A stretch of DNA of 64,000 nucleotides from Hysterangium stoloniferum (taxonomy: Eukaryota > Basidiomycota > Agaricomycetes > Hysterangiales > Hysterangiaceae). The notes below the pieces were generated by a model. The model saw only the letters and a list, made by a program, of their open reading frames with translations, had not been told where the DNA came from and ran no database searches. Within the stretch, counting starts at the first letter, position 1. Every line of letters starts with the position of its first letter. The stretch lies in contig WHVD01000033.1 of assembly GCA_015178975.1 (NCBI GenBank), forward strand, positions 248,001 through 312,000, given 5' to 3'. The position numbers and the translations under genes are program-made. This document shows, one piece after another, positions 54,310 through 64,000 of the stretch.

Positions 54310-54868
54310 GAGCCCCATTCCCATTATGGTTAAATGACCTGTCACAATTTGGACTCCAGTCCCACCCCATTCCCGTTATGGTTTTATGACCTGTCACAAT
54401 TCAGACTCACTCCACTCCATTCTGTTCCTAACACCAAGTTTGGTGTTTATTTATCTTTTTCTATTTTTGGTAGTTTAGTTTTCATTATTACTGGATTTGG
54501 TATGTTATTCATTCCACAGTCTATATAGTCTGGCATATGTTGTACATACAATCCAGTCAGAAAATCAGCTTAGATTCTCCCCAGTAATCTTAGTATATTT
54601 TCCACTCTATTCTCCTCTTTGAAACACACTGCTCTTACTCATCAGAGCCCACAGGCTCCGACCCATCTATCACTCGACCTCCAACTTATCTATCTCGACT
54701 CCCCAACCTCTCAACCCATGAACCCCACCTGGACTCCCCAGGATTCCCATCCACCTGTTTGAAAATGGACAAGATGATCTCGTGAGGATGCAGCCTATAA
54801 GCTGAAGCCAAGTCCTACCGGCTTTCCCACCGGTTTCTCCAGAAGCCCTCCATGTACACACCTTAACA
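54310..54868 (-). mobile_element. Partial LTR, family 1
   Basis: In the minus orientation it starts TGTTAAGGTGTG at 54868 and continues with GGTAGGACTTGGCTTCAGC as in 24856-25666; it stops near 54310, about 240 bp short of a full LTR. CpG is eroded. No duplication was found. A fossil. Confidence 0.85.
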
Positions 54869-55055
54869 ATATGGGTTAAAGGCCCTTGTTTCTTACAAGG
54901 CTTTGGGCTATAAGATTGCTGACCCTGGAGATTGAACATGGATTTGAAGATAATATTCACGTGAACAAGAGAAATGTTGTCATGGATCAGTGATTATTCC
55001 TACTGTTCTTTGTTATTCTTTAATGACTTCCTTTGTGTAATCCTAGGTAAGTGAT
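54869..55055. repeat. Dispersed repeat shared with 42245-42440
   Basis: About 190 bp in two copies in the same orientation (ATGGGTTAAAGGCCCTTGTT at one end, TAATCCTAGGTAAGTGA at the other). In both cases it adjoins composite-repeat pieces. Identity unknown. Confidence 0.7.
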
Positions 55056-55059
55056 ACAC

Positions 55060-55990
55060 ATCGCCCGTTATTTCTCAGAATCTCATTATGTCTCAGAATT
55101 TGATCGGCACTTACCCTTTTTCAGCCTTATGAATATCGTAGAAGCGATCTGCCATATGTGTCCACTATCTGTAAAGGAGCTCACGGTGATCAGAGGTTGC
55201 ATTGAATTCTGGTTACAACCGTGCGTCGTGCCATCACAGCATTTCATTCTTCCCACCAAAACCACAACAGAGAATATCAGACACAACGACTTCGCTTTTA
55301 TGAATATCCTATAGAGCTTCTCGTGTGTTGCATCCATCAAGATGCATGGTTTCGAGATTTTGCTGGAGCTGTATTGAGGATTTTATTGGACAACATAAAC
55401 ATGCATATACCGTCATTGACACAACATGTTGATTCGGAGGCAGCATGTTTACTGTATTGGAATATTTCCTCCTTGCAAACCTTCTTCGACGACAGCACGC
55501 TTCTTACCGATCACATCAACGAGTTGAATGTCGTTTCTTCGCTCATTGGGTCCATCGTAAGGTACGTTCATAATGTTTTACCTTATAGCACCGTCTTACA
55601 TCCGCCTGTGAAACTTGCCTACCAGTCTGATTCTGACGCATACGATTCCGAGTTGACACCTCCTGGCATCTGGCGAAAGTATCATCGAGTTGACTTTGAA
55701 CCTGATAGCTGGATCTTTCGAGTCCGAATCCGCGTATACCACAGTGCGTAGCCTCGATTGCATCACCACTCTTGTGTCTCTCCTTCGACATTTTGACGTA
55801 ATGCGCGGCTCGAGCAATGTTCAATCCATCAGCTACAGGCTTGAGCGCTTAGGTTTGACCGCATCTTCTAACAAGCTGCCATATGTCGAACAAATATAAG
55901 AGCGCATACAGTCACTTTTCACCATTGCCCCGAGCTCTGCAGCTTGTCCGCGTTGATGCCATACATGAGTTGAGTACACTTGCGGGCACC
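55060..55990 (+). pseudogene. Family A copy g, 3' half
   Basis: Begins in block 3 (MNIVEAICHMCPLSVKELT), continues in another frame with LVCCIHQDAWFRDFAGAVL, TFFDDSTLLTDHINELNV and a likely intron 55562-55625 (donor GTACGT, acceptor CTACCAG), then LNLIAGSFESESAYTTVRS (55690) and SHFSPLPRALQLVRV (about 55910). Exons 1 and 2 are absent: the copy starts abruptly at the repeat ending 55055. It keeps many CpG sites. Confidence 0.65.
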
Positions 55991-56765
55991 ACTCGCGGCT
56001 AGATTGGCATCCTATTTATAAATGACAATCATTTCAAACAGAACGCGGATTTGAGGATTGTATGAAGCTACATAATTTATCACAATTTAAAACAATAATA
56101 GTCACCTGTAATGATCGCTGCGAGGTTCTCTAGACTGGTGTTGAATATAGGAGGACTTTCCTTCACTGCAATCACATCGCGGTAGCAATGTTAATCGAAT
56201 ACCACCAGGAAGTCTCAAAGAAGGCGGTCCTACCGTTAACTTCGTGTCATCATCTGTTCGGGAGAACATGAAGCCAGCCCAAACCAATGGACAACACCAT
56301 GATCAAACACCCACACTTCACATTGTCGTAAGCGTTCACATTGGATAAGAGAAAGGTAGCCTGTCGTTGTATCAGGGGGAATCACTTATCAATCAGAGCT
56401 GAAGAATACCCACACCGCCCCGCCGCGTGCAAAAGCCAAATCACAAGAAGTCTCGTTTGTGTTGTGTTTCAATGTTTCAGTCGCTAGCGTCACATTACAC
56501 GGCACGACAATTTATTTCACTCGCTATCCCGACATTTCCCCTACTGCTTCCAGTCCAGTCGACTGGAGTTCATTCTACCAATTGTCATGTTTGAATTATT
56601 TCATTTCGAGTAGTAGAAAAACAGTCATTTGATTCAATCTAATATTAATGCAATCGTCGACTAGATACATGGGACTTTTGAACGTTAGCTGTCGTCACCT
56701 CTTCCTTCCTATGCGTAGTCCTAGGCCATTTTATCAAAAGTAATGCTGGTTAGTTAGTCGCCATA
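55991..56765 (+). repeat. Composite-repeat tail (inverted copy)
   Basis: Inverted homologue of 4440-5420 and 9890-10560, with shared CTCTAGACTGGTGTTGAAT and ATTGTCATGTTTGAATTATT. No gene. Confidence 0.7.
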
Positions 56766-57010
56766 ATGGTGTTAGCCAAGGAGACACTTCCAGATGTCAG
56801 CTTGACCATTGTCAATTCACAGTACTTCACAATCCTTAATATACCTTGCCATCGTCACATTGAACAGAGTTGCTGCATTACAACCGGGGTCACTCTGACC
56901 CTGATAGCTGGATCTTTCCACCCTGGACTCGCGTGTACCACGGTGCGCTTCTTCAAAACCATCACCATTCTCGTTTCTCTCCTTACACATTGGGACACGA
57001 TCTATAAAGC
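56766..57010 (+). repeat. Segment C (copy 4)
   Basis: Reads VLAKETLPDVSLTIVNSQYF, then LTLIAGSFHPGLACTTVRF, matching segment C at 4007-4393. It follows the tail exactly as in the other units (inverted orientation), confirming the unit order A, tail, C. Confidence 0.7.
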
Positions 57011-57831
57011 TACATGGTTGGAGTCAATGTAACAGCGTATACAGCTACTTTTTACCTTCGCGGTTCTCTGTACCTCCTATTCGTTGATGTCGAGCGTAGA
57101 CGTTGAATATATTAACAGGTGGCTAGAATGACATCCGATTTATGAATGACAATCACTTCAATTAGAATTGAACCGACCCTGCAGGTCTGTTTCCGGTGGA
57201 ATCCCACTTGAAAAGATGATAATTAATTCTGAAAGATTTCCTCAGCAAATATTTCATACAATGTTAGATGTAGTTCCAACGTGGTCTTGAAATAGCTGTA
57301 ATTATGCCTGTCAGTGCTGTAGAACCGGGATCTGTGACTTCCACCCATTTATTGTAAGTCTCTGGTGCGAATCATTGCTTTGACAGATGTTCGACTGGTG
57401 TGCTCATTAGTTGTGGTTCCCCAGTTGTCATCACCTCAGATTCTCGAATTTTCAGCTTTGTCCGAAGGCCTTTTGCAGGAATTTGTGATGCTGAACCTAG
57501 TCCTACTTTGGAATAACAATGGATTATGTAACCAATCAGATATATTTCAACTGATTCAACCCAAACATATCACGCAGATGAGAATATTCCAAAAAAAAGC
57601 CCAAATTCGCAACATTTGTGGATTCTTTGTAAGACTGTGATATTGAGTCTCAGCTGTCACTTGTCAGGCTACGAACACCGCACAGAATAACGCAGGTGAG
57701 TATTGGTATTGAAACATATGATTACTCAAGAAAATGACAGGGGATAATGTCTGGCTGATACCTTGGCCACTCAATACTACACTCAATAGTTGGAGCTGTG
57801 AAGACCTGATACGATGCCACTTTTCGGAGAA
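57011..57831. other. Unassigned, one short frame
   Basis: A frame at 57365-57640 (MRIIALTDVRLVCSLVVVPQ) is open for about 90 codons without recognised features, and I do not trust it as a gene. The sequence is the target into which the hAT element inserted at 57840. Confidence 0.3.
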
Positions 57832-57839
57832 GAGCGTAT

Positions 57840-60800
57840 TAGTGGTTTGCAAGGCCGGGCCCAAAGCCCGAAAGCCCCGGCTGCCGAGCCCTCAAAGCCC
57901 GAGCCGAGCCGAGCCGAGCCTTCACACAAGGCTCAGGCGGCCCGAGGGCTCAGCCCAGGATTTTGAAAGCCTGAGCCGAGCCCTTGGGCCCGGGCTTTTA
58001 GTCATAGTGCTCCACTTGGTTCAACTGTACAGTTTTCAACTGCCCTGACCAAAACGGTTTAAGAGACCCAGATTCGAGGTAACTTCCAATGGCAAAGGGT
58101 GCTAAATCAATGCCATCAGTGCCATCAGTGTCCCGCCCCAAATGGGGTTTACATCCAGCAAGCAAAGTTGTTGACCCAGCAAACATTGCATTTGCTGAGC
58201 TGCGCTCTCACAAAGATGCTATCCATGCAAGAAGGATGGCTGAAGCTGCTGAGGCTGATAGTGGTCAAGATACAACAAGATCAACACTAGAAACATCTGG
58301 GTGGACATCACCACCAATTCTACCAACAACTGTCACTTCATCGCTGGAACTACCCACAACTGGCAAGCGTTCAAACCTGACGATTGAGGGTGGTGATGAC
58401 TCTGAGAATGATCAAGACCTGATTAGGCATCGTACTTCATGTCTTTTTTGAGTTGTTTTTGGTTACTAACTCTTGAAACCTAGGGAGCAAAAAGTCACGA
58501 CACTTAATCATTATCAATGAGAGTAATGAGGAAAGGCAAGGTGTTTCAGAAAATTCACCAGAGCAAGGCAAGACATTCTCATTCAGATAATATAGTAGAC
58601 TGAATTATAAACCATAATCTGCCACCAGAGAGTCGTCAATCAGAAGCCATTGACAAAGATGGTTTTCTCATCGATGTGGACATCCAACCTATTCCCAATG
58701 CCGCCCCGAAAATGTCATTGAAGGATCGAAGCCGTGACATTGATCATTTCTTCACACCGAGCTTTATCCAGAAAGACAAAAATTACCGCAATTGTTGCAT
58801 TTGCTCGTGAGTGTTTATACAACTGTGGAAACCTTTCCCTTGTTGACCTCTGGTGCCTGGCTTTACAGTAGAAAGTCTCCAAAACATAAGGTGTCTCTTG
58901 TCACAGATGTGACTACCTGTCGACGACACATGGAATCATATCACAAAGTAAATTCATCTATTCTTATATTCCCACTTTATTGAATGCTTTATCCTATGGT
59001 AGGGAGTATACCTCAAATGGGCCACTGAAAATGAGTTCCAATCAATGTTGCCCAAGGATGCTAAATGTCGTCATCAGGCAACCATGAAGGACACACAACA
59101 ACGCCTTGATCCTCACCTGGAAGAGAAACCACATCGAGAGAGAGTCATTCCATACACAGATAACCTGTTTTGTGAGGCAGCAATAGGGTGGCTTGTATCG
59201 ACTGACCAGGTAACAGAGGTTCTAATCATACAATACAGTACATGTTCAAATGATGTTTGATGATAGCCAATCCAAGCGTTCCACCACCCAGCTTTCCAAA
59301 AGATGATACATATTGCAGCACGTGCAACCAATGAGGTGAAGATTCCAAATGGCTGCCAAACACGCCAGGTGATCCTTGACACCTTCAAGGCACGACTGAT
59401 GGTACTATGTAGGAGGCTAACGGTGTGATCAAATAATATCACTCTTTATTTATGTTTTGCTGACAGTCATCCCATAGAGTGACATGGTAAAAGGTAAAGT
59501 TAGTTTAACTTGTGACGCATGGCAGGCCTCAAATATCAATGGTTACTTTGCTGTTACTGGGTCCTGGATTGAGGAGGTCAATGGTCAGTGGGAACTTCAG
59601 ACCACATTGCTAGGTTTTACACAGTTGAACAATGCACACCACAGTGTGCGGCTGGGTCAAGCCTTGTTCAAGATTGTTGCACGCTTGGGGATTGCACATA
59701 AGGTATGTTACACTTAAAACTCCCAAAGCAAGTTGACTACTGTCATCAGTAAATATAGATTGGTCATGTAACTTGCGACAATGCATCAAACAATGGCACC
59801 ATGCTCAAAGAGTTTGCAAAACATATCTGTGCAGAGACGGGACAAACATTCCACCCAGAAAAAGATCGTATTCGGTGCGTATGAGACTTCCATTTCATCT
59901 TCTCCCTTTGACAGCTCCTAGATGTCTCACTCATATTATCAACCTTGCGACACAGGCATTGATTTCGACACACAGCAAGTCAAAACACTACAATCCAGCA
60001 GAACCAGAGGCTGACCTCATGGTTGGTAATGGGCGTGATGTGGTGGGCCTTGTGCGGGCAATAAGTGTCAAGGTAACCAACATCCTATTCCCTTCACCCA
60101 TAACCCACTGTTGATGACATGCATCCAGGCACGTTCCTCTGCAAAACGGAAGCAGCTCTTTGCAGACCTTCAGCACCATGTCAATATGAAGCCAATTCAT
60201 CAGCTCCTTATTGACATGCCAGTTCACTGGTCATCAACATATATCATGACTTCACGAATTGAATTAATGGGTGATGTAAGTACTGTTATGATGACATGCA
60301 TATCTACTGACATGAACAGATTATCAATACATTTGTATATGAAATTGGAAGGGATGAGAAAGACCTCATGAAACGTGAAAAAATTGATAATCTACGGCTT
60401 GATGCTGGGGAATGGGATGAATTAAAGTTATTCAATGATCTTCTCGCTGTAAGCCTAACTTTGTTCTCATTCCTGTTGTCATTGAATGTTCAGGGTTTCT
60501 AGCATGCCGACAATGCTCAACATGCATTCTCGTCAGACCAGGCACCCACCCTGCACCTTGCATTACCTGCCCTTGAAGCACTACACAAGGCATGGAGTTC
60601 TCGACGTGCTCGTGTGAAGTATCAGGCCTTTGTTGCTGCTCTGGATGCAGGCTTGGTTAAAATTGCAGAGTACTATGATCGAACTGCTGATTCCGATGCA
60701 TACACTTTTGCTATGTGTGCGTAACAACATTTCATAATTTCTTCCTGATGCTAACACACATATCTTGCAGTTCTCGATCCCTCACAAAAGACCGAATACA

Positions 60801-61725
60801 TTCGGAGATATTGGGGTGTAGATAAACTCGACGACGTCCTCTTACGTGCTGAAGAGATTGTATGTTTTATCATCTACAAACCAAAGAAACTCTAATTAAT
60901 TGGCTGTCAGTACAAGGAACGTTACACAGAGATGTATATAGGTAACCCAGTGCCACCACCAAATCAGACAGGAAGCTTGACGACACGCAAAGTCGGGATC
61001 TTGCTTCGTGAACTATCAGACGATGAAGATGATGCAGACACACATATACAGAATGCTCACACTGACCCAAATGACCCATGGCGTGAAGACTTCAAGGGCT
61101 ACTTACATTCAAGGGATGAACTTGGGACCATGACAATTGTCGAATGGTGGGGGGTATGGATGTGTCTTGTATACTATATGTGATATACTCATGCTGTCAT
61201 CACAGTGGAATTCAACCAGGTACCCAGTCTGGGCCTCACTAGCTCGGGACTACCTTCCTGTCATGGCATCATCTGTCTCTAGTGAACGTGCATTTTCGTC
61301 AGCTGGAATAACTATCAGCAAACGTCGTAGTAGGCTCAAACCTGACATTGTTGAGGCTTTACAGTTCCTCAAGTGCCTCCATCACCGAGAACTGATCTAC
61401 CGAGAAGAACCAAGCACAATCTTGGAGTGCGTTGAGGGGAGTGGGGAGCCTGGGAGTTGGGATGACTTCGTTGGAGACCTTGAAGATGATGAGGGCTTTG
61501 AGGATTTAGATGGTGAGGAGGTTTTTGTTCAAAGTGTTGTGTAGGTACAACATCAGAGAAATTTGACACATTTTGCCCCCTAGAGCCGCGGCCTGAGCCT
61601 GAGCCGAGCCCGAGCCGAGCCTGAGCCCTCTACCTGGGCTCAGCTCGAGGTTTAGGAAAGCCCAAGCCCTACTAAGCCGAGCCCAAGCCGGGGTTTTGAG
61701 CCGAGCCGGGCCCTGCAAACCACTA
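57840..61725 (+). mobile_element. hAT DNA transposon, complete-looking
   Basis: 3,886 bp flanked by the perfect 8-bp duplication GAGCGTAT (57832-57839 and 61726-61733). Inverted ends read TAGTGGTTTGCAAGGCCGGG and, at the other end, TAGTGGTTTGCAGGGCCCGG. Both subterminal 150-180 bp are GC-rich with many GAGCC and AAGCCC motifs in both orientations. It carries one multi-exon transposase. Intact ends, a perfect duplication and kept CpG make it one of the youngest elements here. Confidence 0.95.
58089..61544 (+). CDS. hAT transposase, multi-exon
   Basis: The ATG at 58089 opens MAKGAKSMPSVPSVSRPKWG. A clear intron runs 58432-58483 (GTACTT donor, CTAAC branch point, TAG). A BED-type zinc finger spans NYRNCCICS and, after an intron, TTCRRHMESYHK (58780-58947). 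The RNase H-like core shows VSLTCDAWQASNINGYFAV (59499), VTCDNASNNGTML (59767) and CLTHIINLATQAL (59925). The C-terminal hAT dimerisation domain reads YPVWASLARDYLPVMASS and SSERAFSSAG (61222-61310), then an acidic tail to the stop at 61542. At least ten short introns are needed. An in-frame TAA near 58590 in the linker before the BED finger is either spliced out or a defect, so activity is open. It makes the enzyme that excises and inserts this element, in the nucleus. Confidence 0.85.
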
Positions 61726-61733
61726 GAGCGTAT

Positions 61734-61905
61734 GAACACTTTTGGCTTCTCTGCCCCGGCGTTTATTAGTCAGATAGAGACGCGTCAACTGCGATTATGT
61801 CATCACATTTTAGTCAAGTCACCGCTGCACACCAACTTTGATGAGGTTGCATCAACGTTTATCATAAACATCGCCCGCTCTCTGTCAGAATTTCATCTTG
61901 TAATC
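61734..61905 (+). repeat. Family A fragment (copy h)
   Basis: Contains VKSPLHTNFDEVASTFII (about 61815) preceded by GAGACGCGTCAACTGCGAT, as at 32490 of copy d. It is the right-hand target flank of the hAT element. Confidence 0.75.
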
Positions 61906-62215
61906 CACTGCCGTGGCACTCCACGTTCAGAATTTCTATTAAAAATAGTATGAGTTGACTCTATTGCAATACACAATATACAAGGGTTTAATAAGCTTGT
62001 AATAAAAGTACTTGATTCTCAATATCTTGTGTCAGTTAGTATAGCACCTCCTGACAATATAGGTTGGATGCTCTGGGAGGTGTATAGTGGTTCTGACACA
62101 CATTAACCTCCAAATGCATGGTCCACAATTAGCATCTTCATATGAAAAGTTGCAATAATTGGTGGACTCCCCCTATAAAAAAGGTGTGTTTCATCATCAA
62201 ATTTAACAATTTCAG
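61906..62215. other. No gene seen
   Basis: AT-rich and CpG-poor in its middle; includes CATTAACCTCCAAATGCATGG-like and ATTAGCATCTTCATATGAAA motifs that resemble 39170-39250 inverted, so a small dispersed element is likely. No coding sequence. Confidence 0.35.
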
Positions 62216-62222
62216 GCCCTCC

Positions 62223-63110
62223 GCCGGAGTAGTTCCAAGATGGCTTCAAACGGCCTATAAAACGCACCTTCGACATCTCCTACAGTCCAACAACGACAGC
62301 GAATTTCATTTACCTCTGTGTCAAGCTCGTTGTACAAGAAGGTCAGCAAGTCGTTGCCCACTTCTATACTTCACGTAGAATGAACGCTGGTACAACACTA
62401 TTCTGTGTCATCTTCGACTGACACTTCCAATTACTGCCACCCACCATCTATACCTGCTGGTATCCAAAATGTCATTTTTAAATGTCACCTGGAAATCGAT
62501 CGGCTCTATCCACAAAGGCCAGTCAACGCCAGGCTGCGAAGACTCTACTCAAGACCTTCCCCGCGGTGCCTCCCCGTCTCCAACCTTACCAAAGGATTTT
62601 GATTCATCCAAACATATATCGTGTGAAATACCAACAATATTCCCTGAAACACCTCTCGGTATGTAGCGTAATGCCTTTTTCATTACGATGATTTTGTTGA
62701 GCCACCGCTAACAGACAGATGAGTCCATTACCCCACCACCACCACTATACGACGACAAGAAGCCGTCAATCCCTCTTATTCGCACAGATTGGTCACACAT
62801 AGACATACTTTCAATTCTGGGTCGACCACTGACTTGCTGCTGTATTCTTGAGGCCCATCCTTACCACCTCTTGACGGCACAGCGGATCATTTATCAACAA
62901 TTTCTCATGAGTGACTGAGTCTAATATTAGTTCCATTAATTGATATGTTGTCATTGGATGTAGATCATGGCCATGCCAAGTTCCTAGATGGAACGAAAGA
63001 AGATACTCCCCTGCAAATTGTGAATAACCCTGACGATAATTCTTTAACAGTTTCCGGCGAGCCCTTCATACCTCCCCTTGAGATACAACTGAGAAGTCGT
63101 CAATTGTAAT
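62223..63110 (+). CDS. Hypothetical multi-exon gene, unrecognised
   Basis: Open blocks separated by plausible introns: FKRPIKRTFDISYSPTTTAN with VKLVVQEGQQVVAHFYTSRR (62244-62419); FLNVTWKSIGSIHKGQSTPG to FPETPLG (62472-62660); a GTATGT donor and CTAACAG acceptor (62661-62716); TDESITPPPPLYDDKKPS with IDILSILGRPLTCCCILEAH (62719-62910); an intron to ATGTAG at 62965; then GHAKFLDGTKEDTPLQIVN and a stop at about 63106. The start codon is not certain. CpG is kept and the frames are coherent, so it may be a real or recently real gene. No domain recognised. Confidence 0.45.
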
Positions 63111-63139
63111 TAGGTGCATCCTCTCATCATTCGCGCGCA

Positions 63140-63433
63140 ATGTCCCGATTGGCGAGCCAAATAGCATACATTTCTCCCGAGCTTCATCCCGTGTCGCCGA
63201 CCCTATTGTCCGAATCATCCCCTGATTCTTCGGACCGGTTATTAGAGGATTTTATCGATACGTACCACAAACGAGGTGGAGAACAAGGTGGAGATGATTC
63301 GATAAATTTCTGGAGTCATTCAAATCTTGCATTGTCTATAACTATATCAAGGTGTGTAACTAAGCCACTTGACCTTTTGTGGAACAGAGTCAGCAGGGAC
63401 ACTTTTAAACGTTCCCTACTCCAATGTCATTGA
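63140..63433 (+). CDS. Hypothetical protein N-terminus
   Basis: The ATG at 63140 opens MSRLASQIAYISPELHPVSP, with a Ser-rich part and an acidic helix (RLLEDFIDTYHKRGGEQGGD). The frame probably enters an intron after ALSITIS (a GTGTGTAAC donor at about 63351) instead of running to 63433. It follows the gene above on the same strand with 30 bp between, so the two could be one gene. The composite-repeat tail starts about 63470. Unrecognised. Confidence 0.35.
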   Translation: MSRLASQIAYISPELHPVSPTLLSESSPDSSDRLLEDFIDTYHKRGGEQGGDDSINFWSHSNLALSITISRCVTKPLDLLWNRVSRDTFKRSLLQCH

Positions 63434-63469
63434 GCGATTACACTATGGCTCTCAGAATTTTGGTAAACA

Positions 63470-64000
63470 CCGCAATTGAGTGCGTTCGGTTGACTGGATT
63501 TCATTCCAATTGTCATGTTTGAATTATTTCAGTTAGAGGAGTAACGAAACAATTATTTGATTCAATCTAATATTAAGGAACTCTTCTACAAGATACGTCG
63601 GACTCTTGAACGTTAATTGTCGTCACCTGTTCCTTCCTATGCGTAGTCGCCACACCTTTCACTGATGTGTCGGTAGCATTGACGAATTCGACTTACGTCT
63701 CCATTTTCTGGAAAAAAAACCGTGGAGCATAACTATGAGGGTTCCAGGCCGTGTTATCAAAAATAATACTGGTGAGTTAGTCACCGCAAACATGCTAGCC
63801 AAGGAGAAACCGCCAGATGTCAGCTTTAACATTGGCAAGGACTCACAGTACTTCAAAATCCTCAATATACCTTGCCATCGTCTCATCACATCGAACAGAG
63901 TTGCTGCATTATGCGCCGAAGGAATAATCGGGGTTACTCTGATCCGGTCTCGCGTGTCCCACGGTGCGCAGCTTCAATACCATCGCCATTCTTGTTTCTC
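63470..64000 (+). repeat. Composite-repeat tail and segment C (copy 5), cut by window end
   Basis: 63480-63660 matches 4400-4570 inverted. Segment C reads MRVPGRVIKNNTGELVTAN (63731) and AKEKPPDVSFNIGKDSQYF (63800), then RVAALCAEGIIGVTLI (63900). It is very similar to copy 1 at 3960-4395, mostly with CpG kept, and runs off the window. Confidence 0.7.

Noticed and set aside
62405-62691. Three overlapping short frames
   Set aside because: Only one frame joins to its neighbours through plausible introns; the others are shadows.
1-64000. tRNA, rRNA, riboswitch or replication origin
   Set aside because: No cloverleaf with A and B boxes, rRNA core motif or other such signal was recognised by eye; weak cases could be missed.

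Overview
The window looks like a repeat-dense, gene-poor stretch of a filamentous basidiomycete nuclear genome, most likely an Agaricomycete. The clues are short introns of about 45-60 nt with GT/AG ends and CTAAC-like branch points; the element mix (Copia, pogo, hAT, Tc1/mariner, a basidiomycete-type tyrosine-recombinase element, a Plavaka-like zinc-finger fragment, solo LTRs with TGTTA/TAACA ends); and strong CpG decay in old repeats, as expected where repeats are cytosine-methylated. I see no clear single-copy housekeeping gene and no rRNA or tRNA gene. All assignments come from reading the sequence; nothing was searched.

The backbone is an unrecognised multicopy protein family (called family A here, with a diverged paralogue, family B, and two companion segments, C and X). 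Parts occur at about 3.6-12.0 kb and 15.8-15.9 kb (minus, a tandem of two units about 5.2-5.4 kb apart), 27.0-31.5 kb (minus, scrambled), 31.5-33.7 kb (plus, the best copy), 34.9-35.3 kb (plus fragment), 37.8-39.6 kb (minus), 39.9-43.4 kb (X and C pieces), 55.0-57.0 kb (plus), 61.7 kb and 63.5-64.0 kb (plus). Most other elements have inserted into, or lie between, these copies.

Region by region: 1-3257 is the fossil of a Copia element on the minus strand, cut by the window edge. A 3.8-kb pogo/Tigger transposon (12027-15826, TA duplication) splits a family A copy and carries a splice-site-like minisatellite in front of its transposase. 16045-16518 is a small gene candidate with a TATA box. 17.7-18.2 kb holds a gag-like fragment. 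18288-21943 and 43720-48259 are two copies of a foldback-like element: 7-bp target duplications, long inverted arms built from about six 70-bp repeats plus a G-rich minisatellite, and a non-coding core. The second copy lies inside a Tc1/mariner element (43423-50285) whose right inverted repeat was later split by a solo LTR (49483-50204). Further solo LTRs lie at 24856-25666 and 52118-53668, the latter containing another at 52387-53108; a partial one is at 54310-54868. A decayed tyrosine-recombinase element is at 36.05-37.81 kb, and a complete-looking 3.9-kb hAT element at 57840-61725.

The most interesting signals are: (1) the foldback-like elements with mirrored 70-bp arrays and G-quadruplex-prone arms; (2) the family A/B/C/X composite repeat, which appears to encode an undescribed protein; (3) a cluster of perfect heat-shock-element motifs just upstream of a TATA box at 51434-51688; (4) graded CpG erosion that orders the insertions in time and has visibly turned arginine codons into Trp, Cys, His and stop codons.
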